Origin: Gammaproteobacteria bacterium | GTDB lineage: Bacteria > Pseudomonadota > Gammaproteobacteria > Pseudomonadales > Porticoccaceae | NCBI GenBank assembly: GCA_003235325.1 | Contig: QJWQ01000136.1 | Coordinates: forward strand, 1 to 57,468 | Reading direction: 5' to 3' | DNA length: 57,468 bases | In this document: positions 8,158-19,537 of the stretch, piece by piece | How positions within the stretch are numbered: the first letter of the stretch is position 1 | Layout of the letters: each line of letters begins with the position of its first letter | The notes under the pieces: model-generated | What the model was told of the DNA's origin: nothing | What the model saw: only the letters and a program-made list of their open reading frames with translations | The model's database searches: none | Translations under genes and position numbers: made by a program

Positions 8158-9540
8158 CTAGAAAAAACTGAATCCGACCTGGAACAGTTGCTCAATCTCC
8201 CTTACCCGGCGCTTGTCGACCACAAAAACAATGACGTGGTCCCCGGATCGAATCACGGTATCGTGATGCCCGATGAGCATCTCGCCATCTCGCACCAGCG
8301 CTGCCAGGGTGGCTCCAGGTGGTGATTTGATGTCACCTATGGCCTTGCCGACCACTTTTGAATTTTTTTCGTCGCCATGGACAATAATTTCCAGTGCTTC
8401 GGCGGCGCCCCGGCGCAGGGCGTGGACGTTGACCGTGTCACCCCTGCGCACATGGGTCAGCAGAATACTGATGGTGGCCTGCTGGGGCGAAATGGCGATG
8501 TCGATGTCGGCCCCCTGCATCAGGTTGGCGTAAACCGAGTTATTGATCAGGGTCATTACCTTCCTGGCGCCGAGCCGTTTTGCCAACAGCGACGCCATGA
8601 TATTGACCTCGTCGTCATTGGTCAGCGCCAGGAAGACATCGGTTTTCTCGATATTTTCCTCCCGCAACAGCTCCTGGTCGGTGGCGGAACCTTTGAGCAC
8701 CAGGGTCTTTGCCAGGTTTTCCGACAGGAATTCGCAGCGCTCATCAGTGAATTCAATGATTTTGACGTTGTATTGTTTTTCCAGGACCATTGCCAGTCGA
8801 AAGCCGACGTTGCCGCCGCCGGCAATAATCAGTCGCTGGTAGGGATTTTCCAGCTGACCCAACTCACCCATCACCTTGCGAATATCTTTCTTGGCAGCGA
8901 TGAAAAAGACCTCGTCGCCGGCTTCGATAACCGTGTGTCCGGTGGGCACGATGGGGTGATTGCGGCGAAAAATGGCGGCTACCCGCGTGTCTACAGTGGG
9001 CATGTGGTCTCTGAGGGACAATAATTTTTTGCCCACCAGCGGACCATCACTGTAGGCCTTTACTGCAACCAGCTGAGAGATGCCATTGGCAAAATCCAGT
9101 ACCTGCAAGGCTCCCGGGTGTTCAATCAGGCGGTTGATGTAACCGGTCACCACCTGTTCCGGCGAAATCAGTACATCTACGGTGATGCCGGTGTCGGAGA
9201 ACAGTTTCTCCCGAAAACGGGAATTGACATAATTGCCGGCCCGAACCCTGGCGATCTTGGTCGGTGTCTTGAACAGGGAATAGGCAACCTGGCAGGCGAG
9301 CATGTTGATCTCGTCGCTGAAGGTGACGGCGATGATCATGTCGGCATCCTCGATGCCCGCGCGCACCAGCACATCCGGGTGACAACCCATGCCGACCACC
9401 GTGCGAATGTCCAGGCGGTCCTGCAGGTCTCGCAGGTAGGCCGGCTTGGTATCGATGACGGTGACATCATTGGCTTCACCTGACAACTGGGCTGCCAGGG
9501 TAGCGCCTACCTGACCGGCACCGACAATCACAATTTTCAT
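8158..9540 (-). CDS. trkA: Trk system NAD(H)-binding regulatory protein TrkA
   Basis: Cytoplasmic regulator of TrkH, 460 residues, close to the usual 458. It has two Rossmann RCK-N domains (GAGQVG near residue 7 and GGGNVG near residue 240) each followed by an RCK-C domain, the duplicated layout of TrkA rather than KtrA. ATG at 9538-9540 starts directly on the first strand MKIVIVGAG. It sits between rsmB (37-base gap) and trkH (22-base gap). Duplicate domains, length and partner gene make the assignment secure. Confidence 0.97.
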   Translation of the reverse strand: MKIVIVGAGQVGATLAAQLSGEANDVTVIDTKPAYLRDLQDRLDIRTVVGMGCHPDVLVRAGIEDADMIIAVTFSDEINMLACQVAYSLFKTPTKIARVRAGNYVNSRFREKLFSDTGITVDVLISPEQVVTGYINRLIEHPGALQVLDFANGISQLVAVKAYSDGPLVGKKLLSLRDHMPTVDTRVAAIFRRNHPIVPTGHTVIEAGDEVFFIAAKKDIRKVMGELGQLENPYQRLIIAGGGNVGFRLAMVLEKQYNVKIIEFTDERCEFLSENLAKTLVLKGSATDQELLREENIEKTDVFLALTNDDEVNIMASLLAKRLGARKVMTLINNSVYANLMQGADIDIAISPQQATISILLTHVRRGDTVNVHALRRGAAEALEIIVHGDEKNSKVVGKAIGDIKSPPGATLAALVRDGEMLIGHHDTVIRSGDHVIVFVVDKRRVREIEQLFQVGFSFF

Positions 9541-9577
9541 GAGTTTTGCCTGTTAATGATGGGCTTGGCCCTGATAT

Positions 9578-10909
9578 TTATTGTTTTTCAAGCAGTGCGT
9601 AGAAAAAGCCGTCATGGCCGTTAACAGCAGGTAACAACTGAAGTCCCACCGTATCGCCCGTGGCTGGAACATTGTTGATGGCAGTCGCCTGATTTTCACC
9701 TGTGCCCCCGTCGAAGCTGGACACCTGGCAATCGACCTGACTTTCAATAAATTTGGTCACCACTGTCCGGTTTTCCTCCGGCAGGATTGAGCAGGTGGCA
9801 TACAGCAACTTGCCGCCGGGAGCCAGGGTGGGCCATAGGGCCTGTAACAGTTGTAGCTGCAATGCTCCCAGCTTATCAATATCTGAGTCACGGCGCAGTA
9901 ACTTGATGTCCGGGTGCCGGCGGATGACGCCGGTGGCTGAACAGGGTCCGTCCAGCAGTATCCGGTCAAAACCGATGCCATCCCACCAGGTGTCCGGTCT
10001 GGTGGCGTCTGCTGCCAGCAGCCGTGCAGAAAGACCCGAACGGTCCAGATTGTCTCGAACCCGGTCGAGCCGGGCCGGGTCAATATCCAGACCCAGCAGT
10101 TCGCCAATACCCGGCTGGGATTCAAGAATATGGCAGGACTTGCCACCCGGCGCACAGCAGGCGTCAAGAACACGCTGTCCAGGCTGCAGATCCAGCAGTG
10201 GTGCCGCCAGCTGGGCAGCCTCGTCCTGCACGCTGACCAGGCCCTGGTCGAAGCCCGGCAGTTGTTCCACGGTTACCGGATGTTGTAATTGCAGGCCGGC
10301 GGCACTGAGTGGCGTCACCTCCGCCTCGATATTCGCCTGTCGCAGCCGGGCCAGATAGTCTGGCCGACTTGTTCGTTGCAGATTGACCCGCAGGGTCATG
10401 GGAGGGCGACTGTTATTGGCGGCAATTACGGCGTCGAGCTCAGCGGGCCAGGCGGCAGCCAGCCGCATCAAAAGCCACTGGGGGTGGGCACTGGTATAGA
10501 CGGGATTATCAGCCAGGGCCCGTTCAAGGGACGATTGCTCCCGCATGTAGCGGCGCAGGACGCCATTCACCAGTCCCCTGGCCCAGGGCTTCTTCAGAAC
10601 CTGGCACGCGGCCACCGCTTCATTGACTGCGGCATGGGCGGGAACCCGCATGTCCGTGAGCTGGTAGATGGCACTGGCCAGGACCGCCTGAATGTCGGCG
10701 TCTGCTGATTTCAGGGGCTTTTGCAACAGTTGCTGGAGAATAAGTGCCAGTCGAGGGTACCAGCGCAGAGTTCCAAAGCAGAGTTCCTGCAGCAGGCCGC
10801 GGTCCCGGGGGCTGAATCGGGGGGTCCACTTTGACAACGCGGCGGTCAGTGAGATCTGCTGTTGCAGTACCGCGGCAATGACTTTTGCACAGGCGACCCT
10901 GGGATTCAT
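9578..10909 (-). CDS. rsmB: 16S rRNA (cytosine-967 C5)-methyltransferase RsmB
   Basis: SAM-dependent m5C methyltransferase acting on position 967 of 16S rRNA; 443 residues. The N-terminal NusB-like helical domain (about residues 1-140) is followed by the catalytic domain: SAM motif LDACCAPGGKS, motif IV DGPCSATG with one active-site Cys and motif VI YATCSILPEEN with the catalytic Cys. Starts at ATG 10907-10909, 45 bases after fmt, in the conserved def-fmt-rsmB-trkA order. No anomaly was seen. Confidence 0.97.
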   Translation of the reverse strand: MNPRVACAKVIAAVLQQQISLTAALSKWTPRFSPRDRGLLQELCFGTLRWYPRLALILQQLLQKPLKSADADIQAVLASAIYQLTDMRVPAHAAVNEAVAACQVLKKPWARGLVNGVLRRYMREQSSLERALADNPVYTSAHPQWLLMRLAAAWPAELDAVIAANNSRPPMTLRVNLQRTSRPDYLARLRQANIEAEVTPLSAAGLQLQHPVTVEQLPGFDQGLVSVQDEAAQLAAPLLDLQPGQRVLDACCAPGGKSCHILESQPGIGELLGLDIDPARLDRVRDNLDRSGLSARLLAADATRPDTWWDGIGFDRILLDGPCSATGVIRRHPDIKLLRRDSDIDKLGALQLQLLQALWPTLAPGGKLLYATCSILPEENRTVVTKFIESQVDCQVSSFDGGTGENQATAINNVPATGDTVGLQLLPAVNGHDGFFYALLEKQ

Positions 10910-10954
10910 GGTGCTGCCGTGACAGCCCTGGTGCGAGGCATCCGGGAATCGGGG

Positions 10955-11920
10955 TCAGGGATCAAAACGGGCGCCAACAGAGAGCAGGTCCGGGTGCCCG
11001 CGCAGCACCTCCGCCACCGGCAGGCGTTTTTTTCCGGGTAACTGAATTTCACTGACCAGGATTGCGCCTTTACCACAGGCAATGACCAGGCCGGCATCGC
11101 CAACATTGATGATCTCCCCGGCCACGGTGCTGCCTTCTCCGGCCTTATCGTCGACTGCAGAGGCCTGCCAGAGGCGAACAGTGACACCGTTCAGTAGGGC
11201 GAAGGCAACCGGAAACGGGTTAAAGGCCCGGATTTTGCGGGCGACAACGTCCGCTGGCTGATACCATTCGACTGCAGCCTCAGTTTTGCTGATCTTGCCG
11301 GCATAGGTGCACAGGTGGTTGTCCTGAGGCTGTGGCTCCAGCTTGCCGGCAGCAAGCAGGTCGAGGCTCGAGAGCAGGGCCGGGGGACCCAGTTCAGCCA
11401 GTTTACGGTGCAGGCTGCCGCCGGTTTCGTCCGGTTCAATGGGGCAGGTGACCCGGTACAGGATCGCACCGGTATCCAGGCCCTTATCCATTTGCATAAT
11501 GGTGACGCCGGATTCTGTGTCGCCGGCTTCAATGGCTCGCTGAATGGGTGCGGCCCCTCGCCACCGGGGCAGCAGAGAAGCGTGGACATTGATGCAACCG
11601 AGACGGGGAATGTCCAGCACTGCCGCCGGCAACAGCAGGCCGTAGGCGACGACGACCATCAGATCCGGTTTCAATTCGGCCAGAACGGCCTGTGCCTCGG
11701 TGTCTTTCAGGGATGCCGGTTGAAACAGAGGCAACCCCTGCTCCAGCGCCAGTTGCTTGACCGGGCTCGCGGTCAGCTTTTTGCCCCGGCCCGCCGGTCT
11801 GTCCGGCTGGGTAAAAACAGCAATCGGCTGGCGTTGATCCGCTATCAGCGCGCGCAGGTGAACAGCGGCAAAATCGGGGGTGCCCGCAAAAATCAGGCGC
11901 AATGGACGAGGCAATGACAA
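10955..11920 (-). CDS. fmt: Methionyl-tRNA formyltransferase (TTG start)
   Basis: Formylates Met-tRNA(fMet) using 10-formyl-THF; 321 residues. The catalytic domain shows FAGTPDFAA at the N-terminus and NVHASLLPRWRG, which contains the Asn and His of the active site; the C-terminal OB-like domain follows. The only usable start is TTG at 11918-11920: between the in-frame def stop and the conserved FAGTPDF there is no ATG or GTG, and the ribosome-binding site is weak. A second TTG lies two codons later. def stops 30 bases upstream in the same frame, so the two coding regions are separated only by a TGA and ten codons. Translational coupling with def is likely. Confidence 0.96.
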   Translation of the reverse strand: MSLPRPLRLIFAGTPDFAAVHLRALIADQRQPIAVFTQPDRPAGRGKKLTASPVKQLALEQGLPLFQPASLKDTEAQAVLAELKPDLMVVVAYGLLLPAAVLDIPRLGCINVHASLLPRWRGAAPIQRAIEAGDTESGVTIMQMDKGLDTGAILYRVTCPIEPDETGGSLHRKLAELGPPALLSSLDLLAAGKLEPQPQDNHLCTYAGKISKTEAAVEWYQPADVVARKIRAFNPFPVAFALLNGVTVRLWQASAVDDKAGEGSTVAGEIINVGDAGLVIACGKGAILVSEIQLPGKKRLPVAEVLRGHPDLLSVGARFDP

Positions 11921-11950
11921 GGGCTGCTGGATTCCGGTTCCGGTTTCGGT

Positions 11951-12457
11951 TCAGGCGCGCTGGCGTTGGAGTTTTTCCAGTTTCTGGCGGATTCGCTGGC
12001 GTTTGAGTGGTGACAGGTAATCGACAAACAGTTTGCCTTCAAGGTGATCCAATTCGTGCTGAATGCAGACTGCCAGCAAGCCATCAGGTATCATCTCAAA
12101 GGGTTCCCCATTGCGGTCAAGAGCACTGACACGAATATGGTCGGGGCGAGTGACGATGTCGTAAAATCCCGGCACCGACAGGCAGCCTTCTTCGTAATCC
12201 CGAAACCCTCCCTCAAGGACTTCCACCACGGGGTTAACGAACACCAGGGGAGCATTGCCCTCGTCGGAAATATCCATAACCACCACCCGCTCGTGGACAT
12301 CCACCTGGGATGCCGCCAGTCCGATGCCCGGAGCGGCGTACATGGTTTCCAGCATGTCATCGATGAGTGTGCGGATTCGCTCATCCACGGTTGCCACGGG
12401 TTTGGCGCGGGTTCGCAGGCGCGGGTCGGGAAATTCAAGTATTGTCAGTACAGCCAT
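11951..12457 (-). CDS. def: Peptide deformylase
   Basis: Metalloenzyme that removes the N-formyl group from nascent proteins; 168 residues, normal for type 1. All three signature motifs are present: GIGLAASQ (44-51), EGCLSVP (90-96, metal ligand Cys92) and HELDH (134-138; ligands His134 and His138, catalytic Glu135). First gene of the minus-strand run def-fmt-rsmB-trkA-trkH, which puts deformylase and formyltransferase in one transcript. Divergent from the LysM gene across 160 bases that must hold both promoters. Confidence 0.98.
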   Translation of the reverse strand: MAVLTILEFPDPRLRTRAKPVATVDERIRTLIDDMLETMYAAPGIGLAASQVDVHERVVVMDISDEGNAPLVFVNPVVEVLEGGFRDYEEGCLSVPGFYDIVTRPDHIRVSALDRNGEPFEMIPDGLLAVCIQHELDHLEGKLFVDYLSPLKRQRIRQKLEKLQRQRA

Positions 12458-12617
12458 AGTCTTTGTGACGCATATCTAGCAAATTGGCACAAACCACTGC
12501 TAACATTAAGCTCTGTATGGAAATTACTGGAGTCTGGCCTTCGCCTCCACTCCAAACCATAACACCTCGGGTGGTCAATTATACATCATTGGGGATCAGC
12601 ACACAGGACGAGCCAAA

Positions 12618-13637
12618 ATGAAGAAAGCACTTGTTGCATTGATGGGATTCCTGCTATCGGCGGTGATCGTAATCGCTGCGGAAGCCCCGTTCAACGAGGA
12701 TGTACCGGATCGCTACACCGTGGTCAAAGGAGATACTCTGTGGGATATTTCCGAGAGATTCCTGCGCGATCCGTGGCTCTGGCCTGAGATCTGGTATGTG
12801 AATCCCCAGATCAGCAACCCGCACCTGATTTATCCGGGCGACATAATTTCACTGATCTACATTGGTGGCCGACCGAGGCTTACCCTGGAACGGGGCCGGG
12901 ATGTGAAACTGACTCCCGAGATTCGTGAAATTCCCCATGCCGAAGCCATACCGGCGATTCCCCTGGAAGCGGTCAATAATTTCCTGACCCGCACCCGGGT
13001 GGTACAACCGGGTGAACTGGAAATGGCGCCCCATGTGGTGGCTGGCTATGACAAGCGGTTGCTCTCCGGTGAAAGCGACGACTTTTATGTTCGTGGCGAA
13101 CTGGATGAAGGAATCGAATTTTTCGGAATTTACCGCCAGGGCGACCCCTATGTCGATCCTGATACCGGAGAAGTTCTGGGTATTCGTGCCCAGGATATCG
13201 GCTCGGCCCAGCTCAAGGCCGTCGAGGGCGATATTTCCACCCATGCCTCCACGCGAAGCGTTCAGGAAATCCGCGCCGGAGACCGCTTGCTGCCCCATGA
13301 AGAGAGAAAACTGGATACCTCTTTCTTTCCCCGGGCGCCCAAGTCCGAGATCAACGGCACCATCATGGCCGTAGAAGGCGGTGTTTCCCAGGTGGGGCAT
13401 CTGGATGTGGTTGCTGTCAACCGGGGAGAACGTGATGGCCTGGAAATCGGCAGCGTTCTGGCTATCTACAAGGCCGGTGAAAAAGTCAGGGACAGAGTCG
13501 TGGGTGACAACATTGTCCTGCCTGCCGAGCGGGCCGGTTTGCTGATGGTTTTCCGCACCTACGAGAAAATGAGTTTTGGCCTGGTGTTGAATGCCAATCG
13601 GCCTCTCGCCGTCAAGGACATGGTGCGCAACCCCTGA
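12618..13637 (+). CDS. Exported LysM-domain protein
   Basis: A 339-residue envelope protein. Residues 1-20 form a signal peptide (hydrophobic run MGFLLSAVIVIAA). A single LysM domain follows at about residues 33-80 (YTVVKGDTLWDIS ... NPHLIYPGDII), expected to bind peptidoglycan. The remainder (about 110-339) is a conserved all-beta-looking region without a motif I recognise. The same gene is commonly found divergent from def and upstream of dprA in related bacteria. AGGA lies upstream of the ATG. A strong terminator follows 34 bases after the stop, so it is probably a single-gene unit. Confidence 0.85.
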   Translation: MKKALVALMGFLLSAVIVIAAEAPFNEDVPDRYTVVKGDTLWDISERFLRDPWLWPEIWYVNPQISNPHLIYPGDIISLIYIGGRPRLTLERGRDVKLTPEIREIPHAEAIPAIPLEAVNNFLTRTRVVQPGELEMAPHVVAGYDKRLLSGESDDFYVRGELDEGIEFFGIYRQGDPYVDPDTGEVLGIRAQDIGSAQLKAVEGDISTHASTRSVQEIRAGDRLLPHEERKLDTSFFPRAPKSEINGTIMAVEGGVSQVGHLDVVAVNRGERDGLEIGSVLAIYKAGEKVRDRVVGDNIVLPAERAGLLMVFRTYEKMSFGLVLNANRPLAVKDMVRNP

Positions 13638-13670
13638 TCCGCGAATCCGCGTCAATGCAACAGACTCATA

Positions 13671-13698
13671 CCCCGGCACCTCGCCGGGGTAATTTTTT
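13671..13698 (+). terminator. Rho-independent terminator after the LysM gene
   Basis: Stem CCCCGGC (13671-13677) / GCCGGGG (13683-13689) with a five-base loop, followed by TAATTTTTT. Confidence 0.9.
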
Positions 13699-13719
13699 AC
13701 CTGTAATCGCAGTCACTAT

Positions 13720-13767
13720 TAACCTGGCAACACAATAGAATTCCTTACCAATTGTGTTGCCAGGTTA
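13720..13767. repeat. Perfect 17-bp inverted repeat upstream of dprA
   Basis: TAACCTGGCAACACAAT (13720-13736) is exactly complementary to 13751-13767, around a 14-base loop. It lies between the LysM terminator and the dprA start at 13789. No T-run follows, so it is not a standard terminator. It may be a leader hairpin on the dprA transcript, a binding site for a dimeric regulator or a mobile-repeat scar. Confidence 0.9.
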
Positions 13768-13788
13768 TTGATATCCAGGGAGGGATAG

Positions 13789-14883
13789 ATGATTACCGAG
13801 AACCTTGCTGTCCTCAGTTTGCAGCAAATACCCGGAACGACACCGGCAATGCTACTGACGATTCATCGCAAGTTTGGTGGCTTCAGCCGCTTTATTGACG
13901 ATGAACCGAAGGATTTGCCTCCCGAACTGTCGGCGTTGTTACAGGCTTACAGGGATGGAGCGGGCACCTATCTGGATCGGGCGCAACAAATTTTGCTGGA
14001 GCTGAAGTCACAGAATGTGGCTGTTTTGACCCTTGCCGATGCCGATTACCCTCGATTGCTCAGAGAAATTCACCGGCCACCGGTATTGCTCTATGTGCGC
14101 GGCGATTCGAGCAGCCTGGCCCTGCCACAGATCGCCATTGTCGGTAGCCGCCATGCCTCAAGAACTGGTGCCGAACTGGCGGAGCAATTTGCAACGACGC
14201 TGGCTGCGTCCGGTTTCGCCATTGTCAGCGGCATGGCTCTGGGAATTGATGGCGCCGCTCATCGGGGCGCGCTCAAAACCGGTAAGACGATCGGCGTACT
14301 GGGTACAGGCATAGGGCAGATCTATCCCCGCAGCCACAACGACCTGTTTCTGCAGATGATCGAGGAAGGCGGAACCCTGGTGACCGAGTTCCCCCCGGGC
14401 TGTCCGGCCAGAGCTGAGAATTTTCCCCGCAGAAACCGCATTATCAGCGGCCTGAGTCTCGGTGTACTGGTGGTGGAGGCGGCCGTCAGAAGTGGCTCGC
14501 TGATTACCGCCCGCTGCGCCATGGAGCAGGGACGGGAGGTATTCGCCATACCCGGGGCGATTCACAATCCGAGAGCGAAAGGCTGCCATCAGCTGATCCG
14601 CGACGGTGCCGCCCTGGTGGAGACGGCCGGGGATATCGTCAACCAGATCGGGGGACTGCTGGCCTACAAACAGGAAGAAGTCGGCAATACCCTTTCAGGG
14701 GGTGTTGGGCTCGGGGAGCGCGCCAGCCAGTTGCTGGCGGCGATGGACTTTGCGCCGATGGCGATTGACAATCTGGCCGAACGCTCGGGGCTGGAGGCCG
14801 GTTGCCTTCTGGGCCTGCTGGTTGAGCTCGAATTGCAGGGGCTGGTGGAAAATTCAGGTGGCCGTTACAGCCGGATAAAATAA
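13789..14883 (+). CDS. dprA: DNA-processing protein DprA
   Basis: Binds incoming single-stranded DNA and loads RecA during natural transformation; 364 residues. An N-terminal SAM-like helical region (1-90) leads into the Rossmann-fold DNA-binding domain with IVGSRHAS, SGMALGIDGAAH, GTGIGQIYPR and RNRIISGLS, all typical. A C-terminal winged-helix (DprA_WH) covers about residues 300-364. ATG 13789 follows AGGGAGGG-like sequence. The upstream 17-bp inverted repeat would lie in its leader. Presence of dprA alone does not prove competence; it is widely conserved. Confidence 0.96.
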   Translation: MITENLAVLSLQQIPGTTPAMLLTIHRKFGGFSRFIDDEPKDLPPELSALLQAYRDGAGTYLDRAQQILLELKSQNVAVLTLADADYPRLLREIHRPPVLLYVRGDSSSLALPQIAIVGSRHASRTGAELAEQFATTLAASGFAIVSGMALGIDGAAHRGALKTGKTIGVLGTGIGQIYPRSHNDLFLQMIEEGGTLVTEFPPGCPARAENFPRRNRIISGLSLGVLVVEAAVRSGSLITARCAMEQGREVFAIPGAIHNPRAKGCHQLIRDGAALVETAGDIVNQIGGLLAYKQEEVGNTLSGGVGLGERASQLLAAMDFAPMAIDNLAERSGLEAGCLLGLLVELELQGLVENSGGRYSRIK

Positions 14884-15061
14884 GGCGAAATAAAGTTTCG
14901 AAAAGGTGACTGAAACCACCGGTAGGCGCGATCCCCTGTTCCATTTACAATCAGCCTACGGCCCTTGAATTGACAGCATATATTGCTCTTGTGAGCCGCT
15001 TGATGTAGCCTGCTGCACTCTCAAAATTCCAACTCACTATGTCCAGTTCAGGTGCCTCCCT

Positions 15062-15565
15062 ATGAGAGACCCTTTCATTGCCATTCTTATGGGTTCGGAT
15101 TCCGATCTGCCCGTTATGGAAGCCAGCTTTGACGTGCTGAAAAAATTCGGCATTGCTTTTGAAGTCAAGATTACCTCTGCCCACCGCACCCCGGAGGCGA
15201 CCCACAGTTATGTCAAGGGTGCAGACCAGAGAGGCTGTGCAGCCTTTATCTGCGCCGCGGGCATGGCTGCCCACCTGGCGGGCGCTGTCTCCGCCGCCAC
15301 GCTGAAACCGGTCATTGGTGTTCCCATCAACGCCTCCCTGGACGGACTTGATGCCCTGCTGTCGACGGTTCAGATGCCCGCCGGCATTCCGGTGGCCACG
15401 GTCGCCATCGGCAAAGCCGGGGCAAAAAACGCGGCCTACCTGGCTGCCCAGATTCTGGCGATATCCAATCCGGAATTGCATCAGTTGCTGCTGGATGAAC
15501 GGGCTGAAAACGCCCGGGCCATTATCGCCAAGGATGCGGCCCTTCAGGCGCGCCTGAGGGAATAA
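15062..15565 (+). CDS. purE: N5-carboxyaminoimidazole ribonucleotide mutase, PurE class I
   Basis: Converts N5-CAIR to CAIR in purine synthesis; 167 residues. Diagnostic segments: MGSDSD near residue 10, SAHRTPE near residue 39 with the catalytic His, and AAGMAAHLAG. These match class I, which needs PurK to make its substrate; no purK is adjacent here, where it is usually found. Instead purE sits between dprA and tsaC. A nine-codon mini-ORF (15039-15065) overlaps the start codon as ATGA; its meaning is unclear. Spacing to tsaC is 14 bases, so purE leads the purE-tsaC-hemF-aroE run. Confidence 0.95.
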   Translation: MRDPFIAILMGSDSDLPVMEASFDVLKKFGIAFEVKITSAHRTPEATHSYVKGADQRGCAAFICAAGMAAHLAGAVSAATLKPVIGVPINASLDGLDALLSTVQMPAGIPVATVAIGKAGAKNAAYLAAQILAISNPELHQLLLDERAENARAIIAKDAALQARLRE

Positions 15566-15579
15566 CCGGGAGCGCCCCC

Positions 15580-17950
<2,371 letters not shown>

Positions 17951-17979
17951 TACCATCCGCGACACCACAGGAGGCTGCG

Positions 17980-18840
17980 ATGGGGGACTATGAGGATATC
18001 TGGTACAAGAGCCTCGATGGCCTGCGTCTGTACGCCAGGCATTATCCCAATCCCCAGGCACGCAAAACCCTGGTCTGCCTCCACGGTCTGACCCGAAATT
18101 CCGCCGATTTCGAACCGATGGTCGAGTACCTGCGGCCCAACTATCGCCTGATTGTTCCCGACCAGCGGGGTCGCGGACTGTCGGATTACGACCGTAATCC
18201 GGTCAATTACCACCCGGGGACCTATGTCGCCGACATGTCCCTGATATTGAAAATAATGGGGGTTGATCAGCCGGTACTGATTGGCACCTCCATGGGCGGG
18301 ATCATGGCCATGATTATGGCCACCACCGGTCCCGGCCGGTTTCAGGCGGTGGTGCTTAACGACATAGGACCGGAAATCGATCCGGTGGGCATCGAACGGC
18401 TGAAAACCTACGTGGGAAAAACGCCTAAAGCCCGAAACTGGGCCGAGGCGATCGCTCGAACCCGGGCCATCAACGGTCCGGCGTTTCCGGAATTCCAGGA
18501 ACAGGACTGGCTGAAATTCAGTCAGCGACTCTACCGGGAAAATGCCGAAGGGGTGCCGGTTCTCTGTTACGACCCGGCCATTTCGGTGGCCATGGAATCA
18601 GGCCCCGAGGTGGTGGCGCCACCGAGTTTCTGGCCTGCTTTTGCCGGGTTACTGGCACTGCCGACCATGGTTGTCAGGGGCGAGCTTTCGGATATTCTGT
18701 CGCAGCAAGCTGTCGACCGAATGCTGAAACTAAAGCCCGACCTGGTGACGGTTACCGTCCCGAATCGCGGTCATGCGCCGATTCTGGATGAGCCCGTGGC
18801 CCGGAATGCCATCGTTGAATTTCTGGACAACCTGCCCTGA
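17980..18840 (+). CDS. Alpha/beta-fold hydrolase
   Basis: A 286-residue serine hydrolase. Oxyanion HGLTRNS near residue 35, nucleophile elbow GTSMGG with Ser104, probable acid Asp238 (RGELSDIL) and catalytic His265 (NRGHAP). The cap region (about 130-210) is helical. No signal peptide, so cytoplasmic. The substrate cannot be told from the sequence; close relatives are annotated as lactonases or esterases. It starts 29 bases after aroE with GGAGG upstream, so it probably belongs to the same operon. Confidence 0.88.
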   Translation: MGDYEDIWYKSLDGLRLYARHYPNPQARKTLVCLHGLTRNSADFEPMVEYLRPNYRLIVPDQRGRGLSDYDRNPVNYHPGTYVADMSLILKIMGVDQPVLIGTSMGGIMAMIMATTGPGRFQAVVLNDIGPEIDPVGIERLKTYVGKTPKARNWAEAIARTRAINGPAFPEFQEQDWLKFSQRLYRENAEGVPVLCYDPAISVAMESGPEVVAPPSFWPAFAGLLALPTMVVRGELSDILSQQAVDRMLKLKPDLVTVTVPNRGHAPILDEPVARNAIVEFLDNLP

Positions 18841-18874
18841 GCCGGATTTATCCGGTCAGGATTATTCCCGGACC

Positions 18875-19417
18875 TCAATCGGCCTCAGCCAGATACTGGT
18901 CCTTGAGCTTGACGTAATTGGCCGGGGAATAGCGAAAGAACAGTCGTTCACTGTCTTTCACCCGCCGGCTACGGCGGCAGGGGCTGCCGACGTAAACATA
19001 GCCACTCTCCAGACGCTTGCCCGGAGGCACCATGCATCCGGCGCCGATGATGACGCCGTCCTCGACCACGGCGCCGTCGTTGATGATAGCGCCGTTACCC
19101 ACCAGGATACCGTTGCCGAGGGTACAACCGTGCAGAATGGCTCGGTGACCAATCACGACGTCGTCACCGATGGTCAGGGGCCAGCCGCCAGGGTTGAAAT
19201 CGCTGGCATGGGTGATATGTAACACGGCGTTGTCCTGAATATTGGAACGGTCGCCAATTCGAATATGGTGCATGTCTCCACGAATGACTGCTCCGGGCCA
19301 GACCGAGACATCATCACCCAGGACCACGTCGCCGATGACGGTGGCGGCGGGGTCGATGTAGACTCGTTGGCCAAGGCGAGGAAGCATGCCATTGAAGCTG
19401 CGTAAATTTGGTTTCAT
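18875..19417 (-). CDS. Gamma carbonic anhydrase family protein (YrdA-like)
   Basis: A 180-residue left-handed beta-helix protein made of hexapeptide repeats (for example VIGDVV, IRIGDR, IIGAGC). The expected metal-binding histidines are His67 (VLHITH), His91 and His96 (IGHRAILHG). ATG 19415-19417 with AGGAGATAACA upstream is much better than the longer reading. Zinc-dependent carbonic anhydrase activity is possible but many YrdA relatives show none in vitro. Convergent with the alpha/beta hydrolase gene. Confidence 0.9.
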   Translation of the reverse strand: MKPNLRSFNGMLPRLGQRVYIDPAATVIGDVVLGDDVSVWPGAVIRGDMHHIRIGDRSNIQDNAVLHITHASDFNPGGWPLTIGDDVVIGHRAILHGCTLGNGILVGNGAIINDGAVVEDGVIIGAGCMVPPGKRLESGYVYVGSPCRRSRRVKDSERLFFRYSPANYVKLKDQYLAEAD

Positions 19418-19537
19418 TGTTATCTCCTGCCCCGTTGGGCTCTGCATCCTGGTGCGGGCCCTGTATGGGGCAAGAGTAGCCGTTTGATCAATGCGAGAAA
19501 AGGTCACTCTCACAGCCTGATATAAAAACATGCGCTA

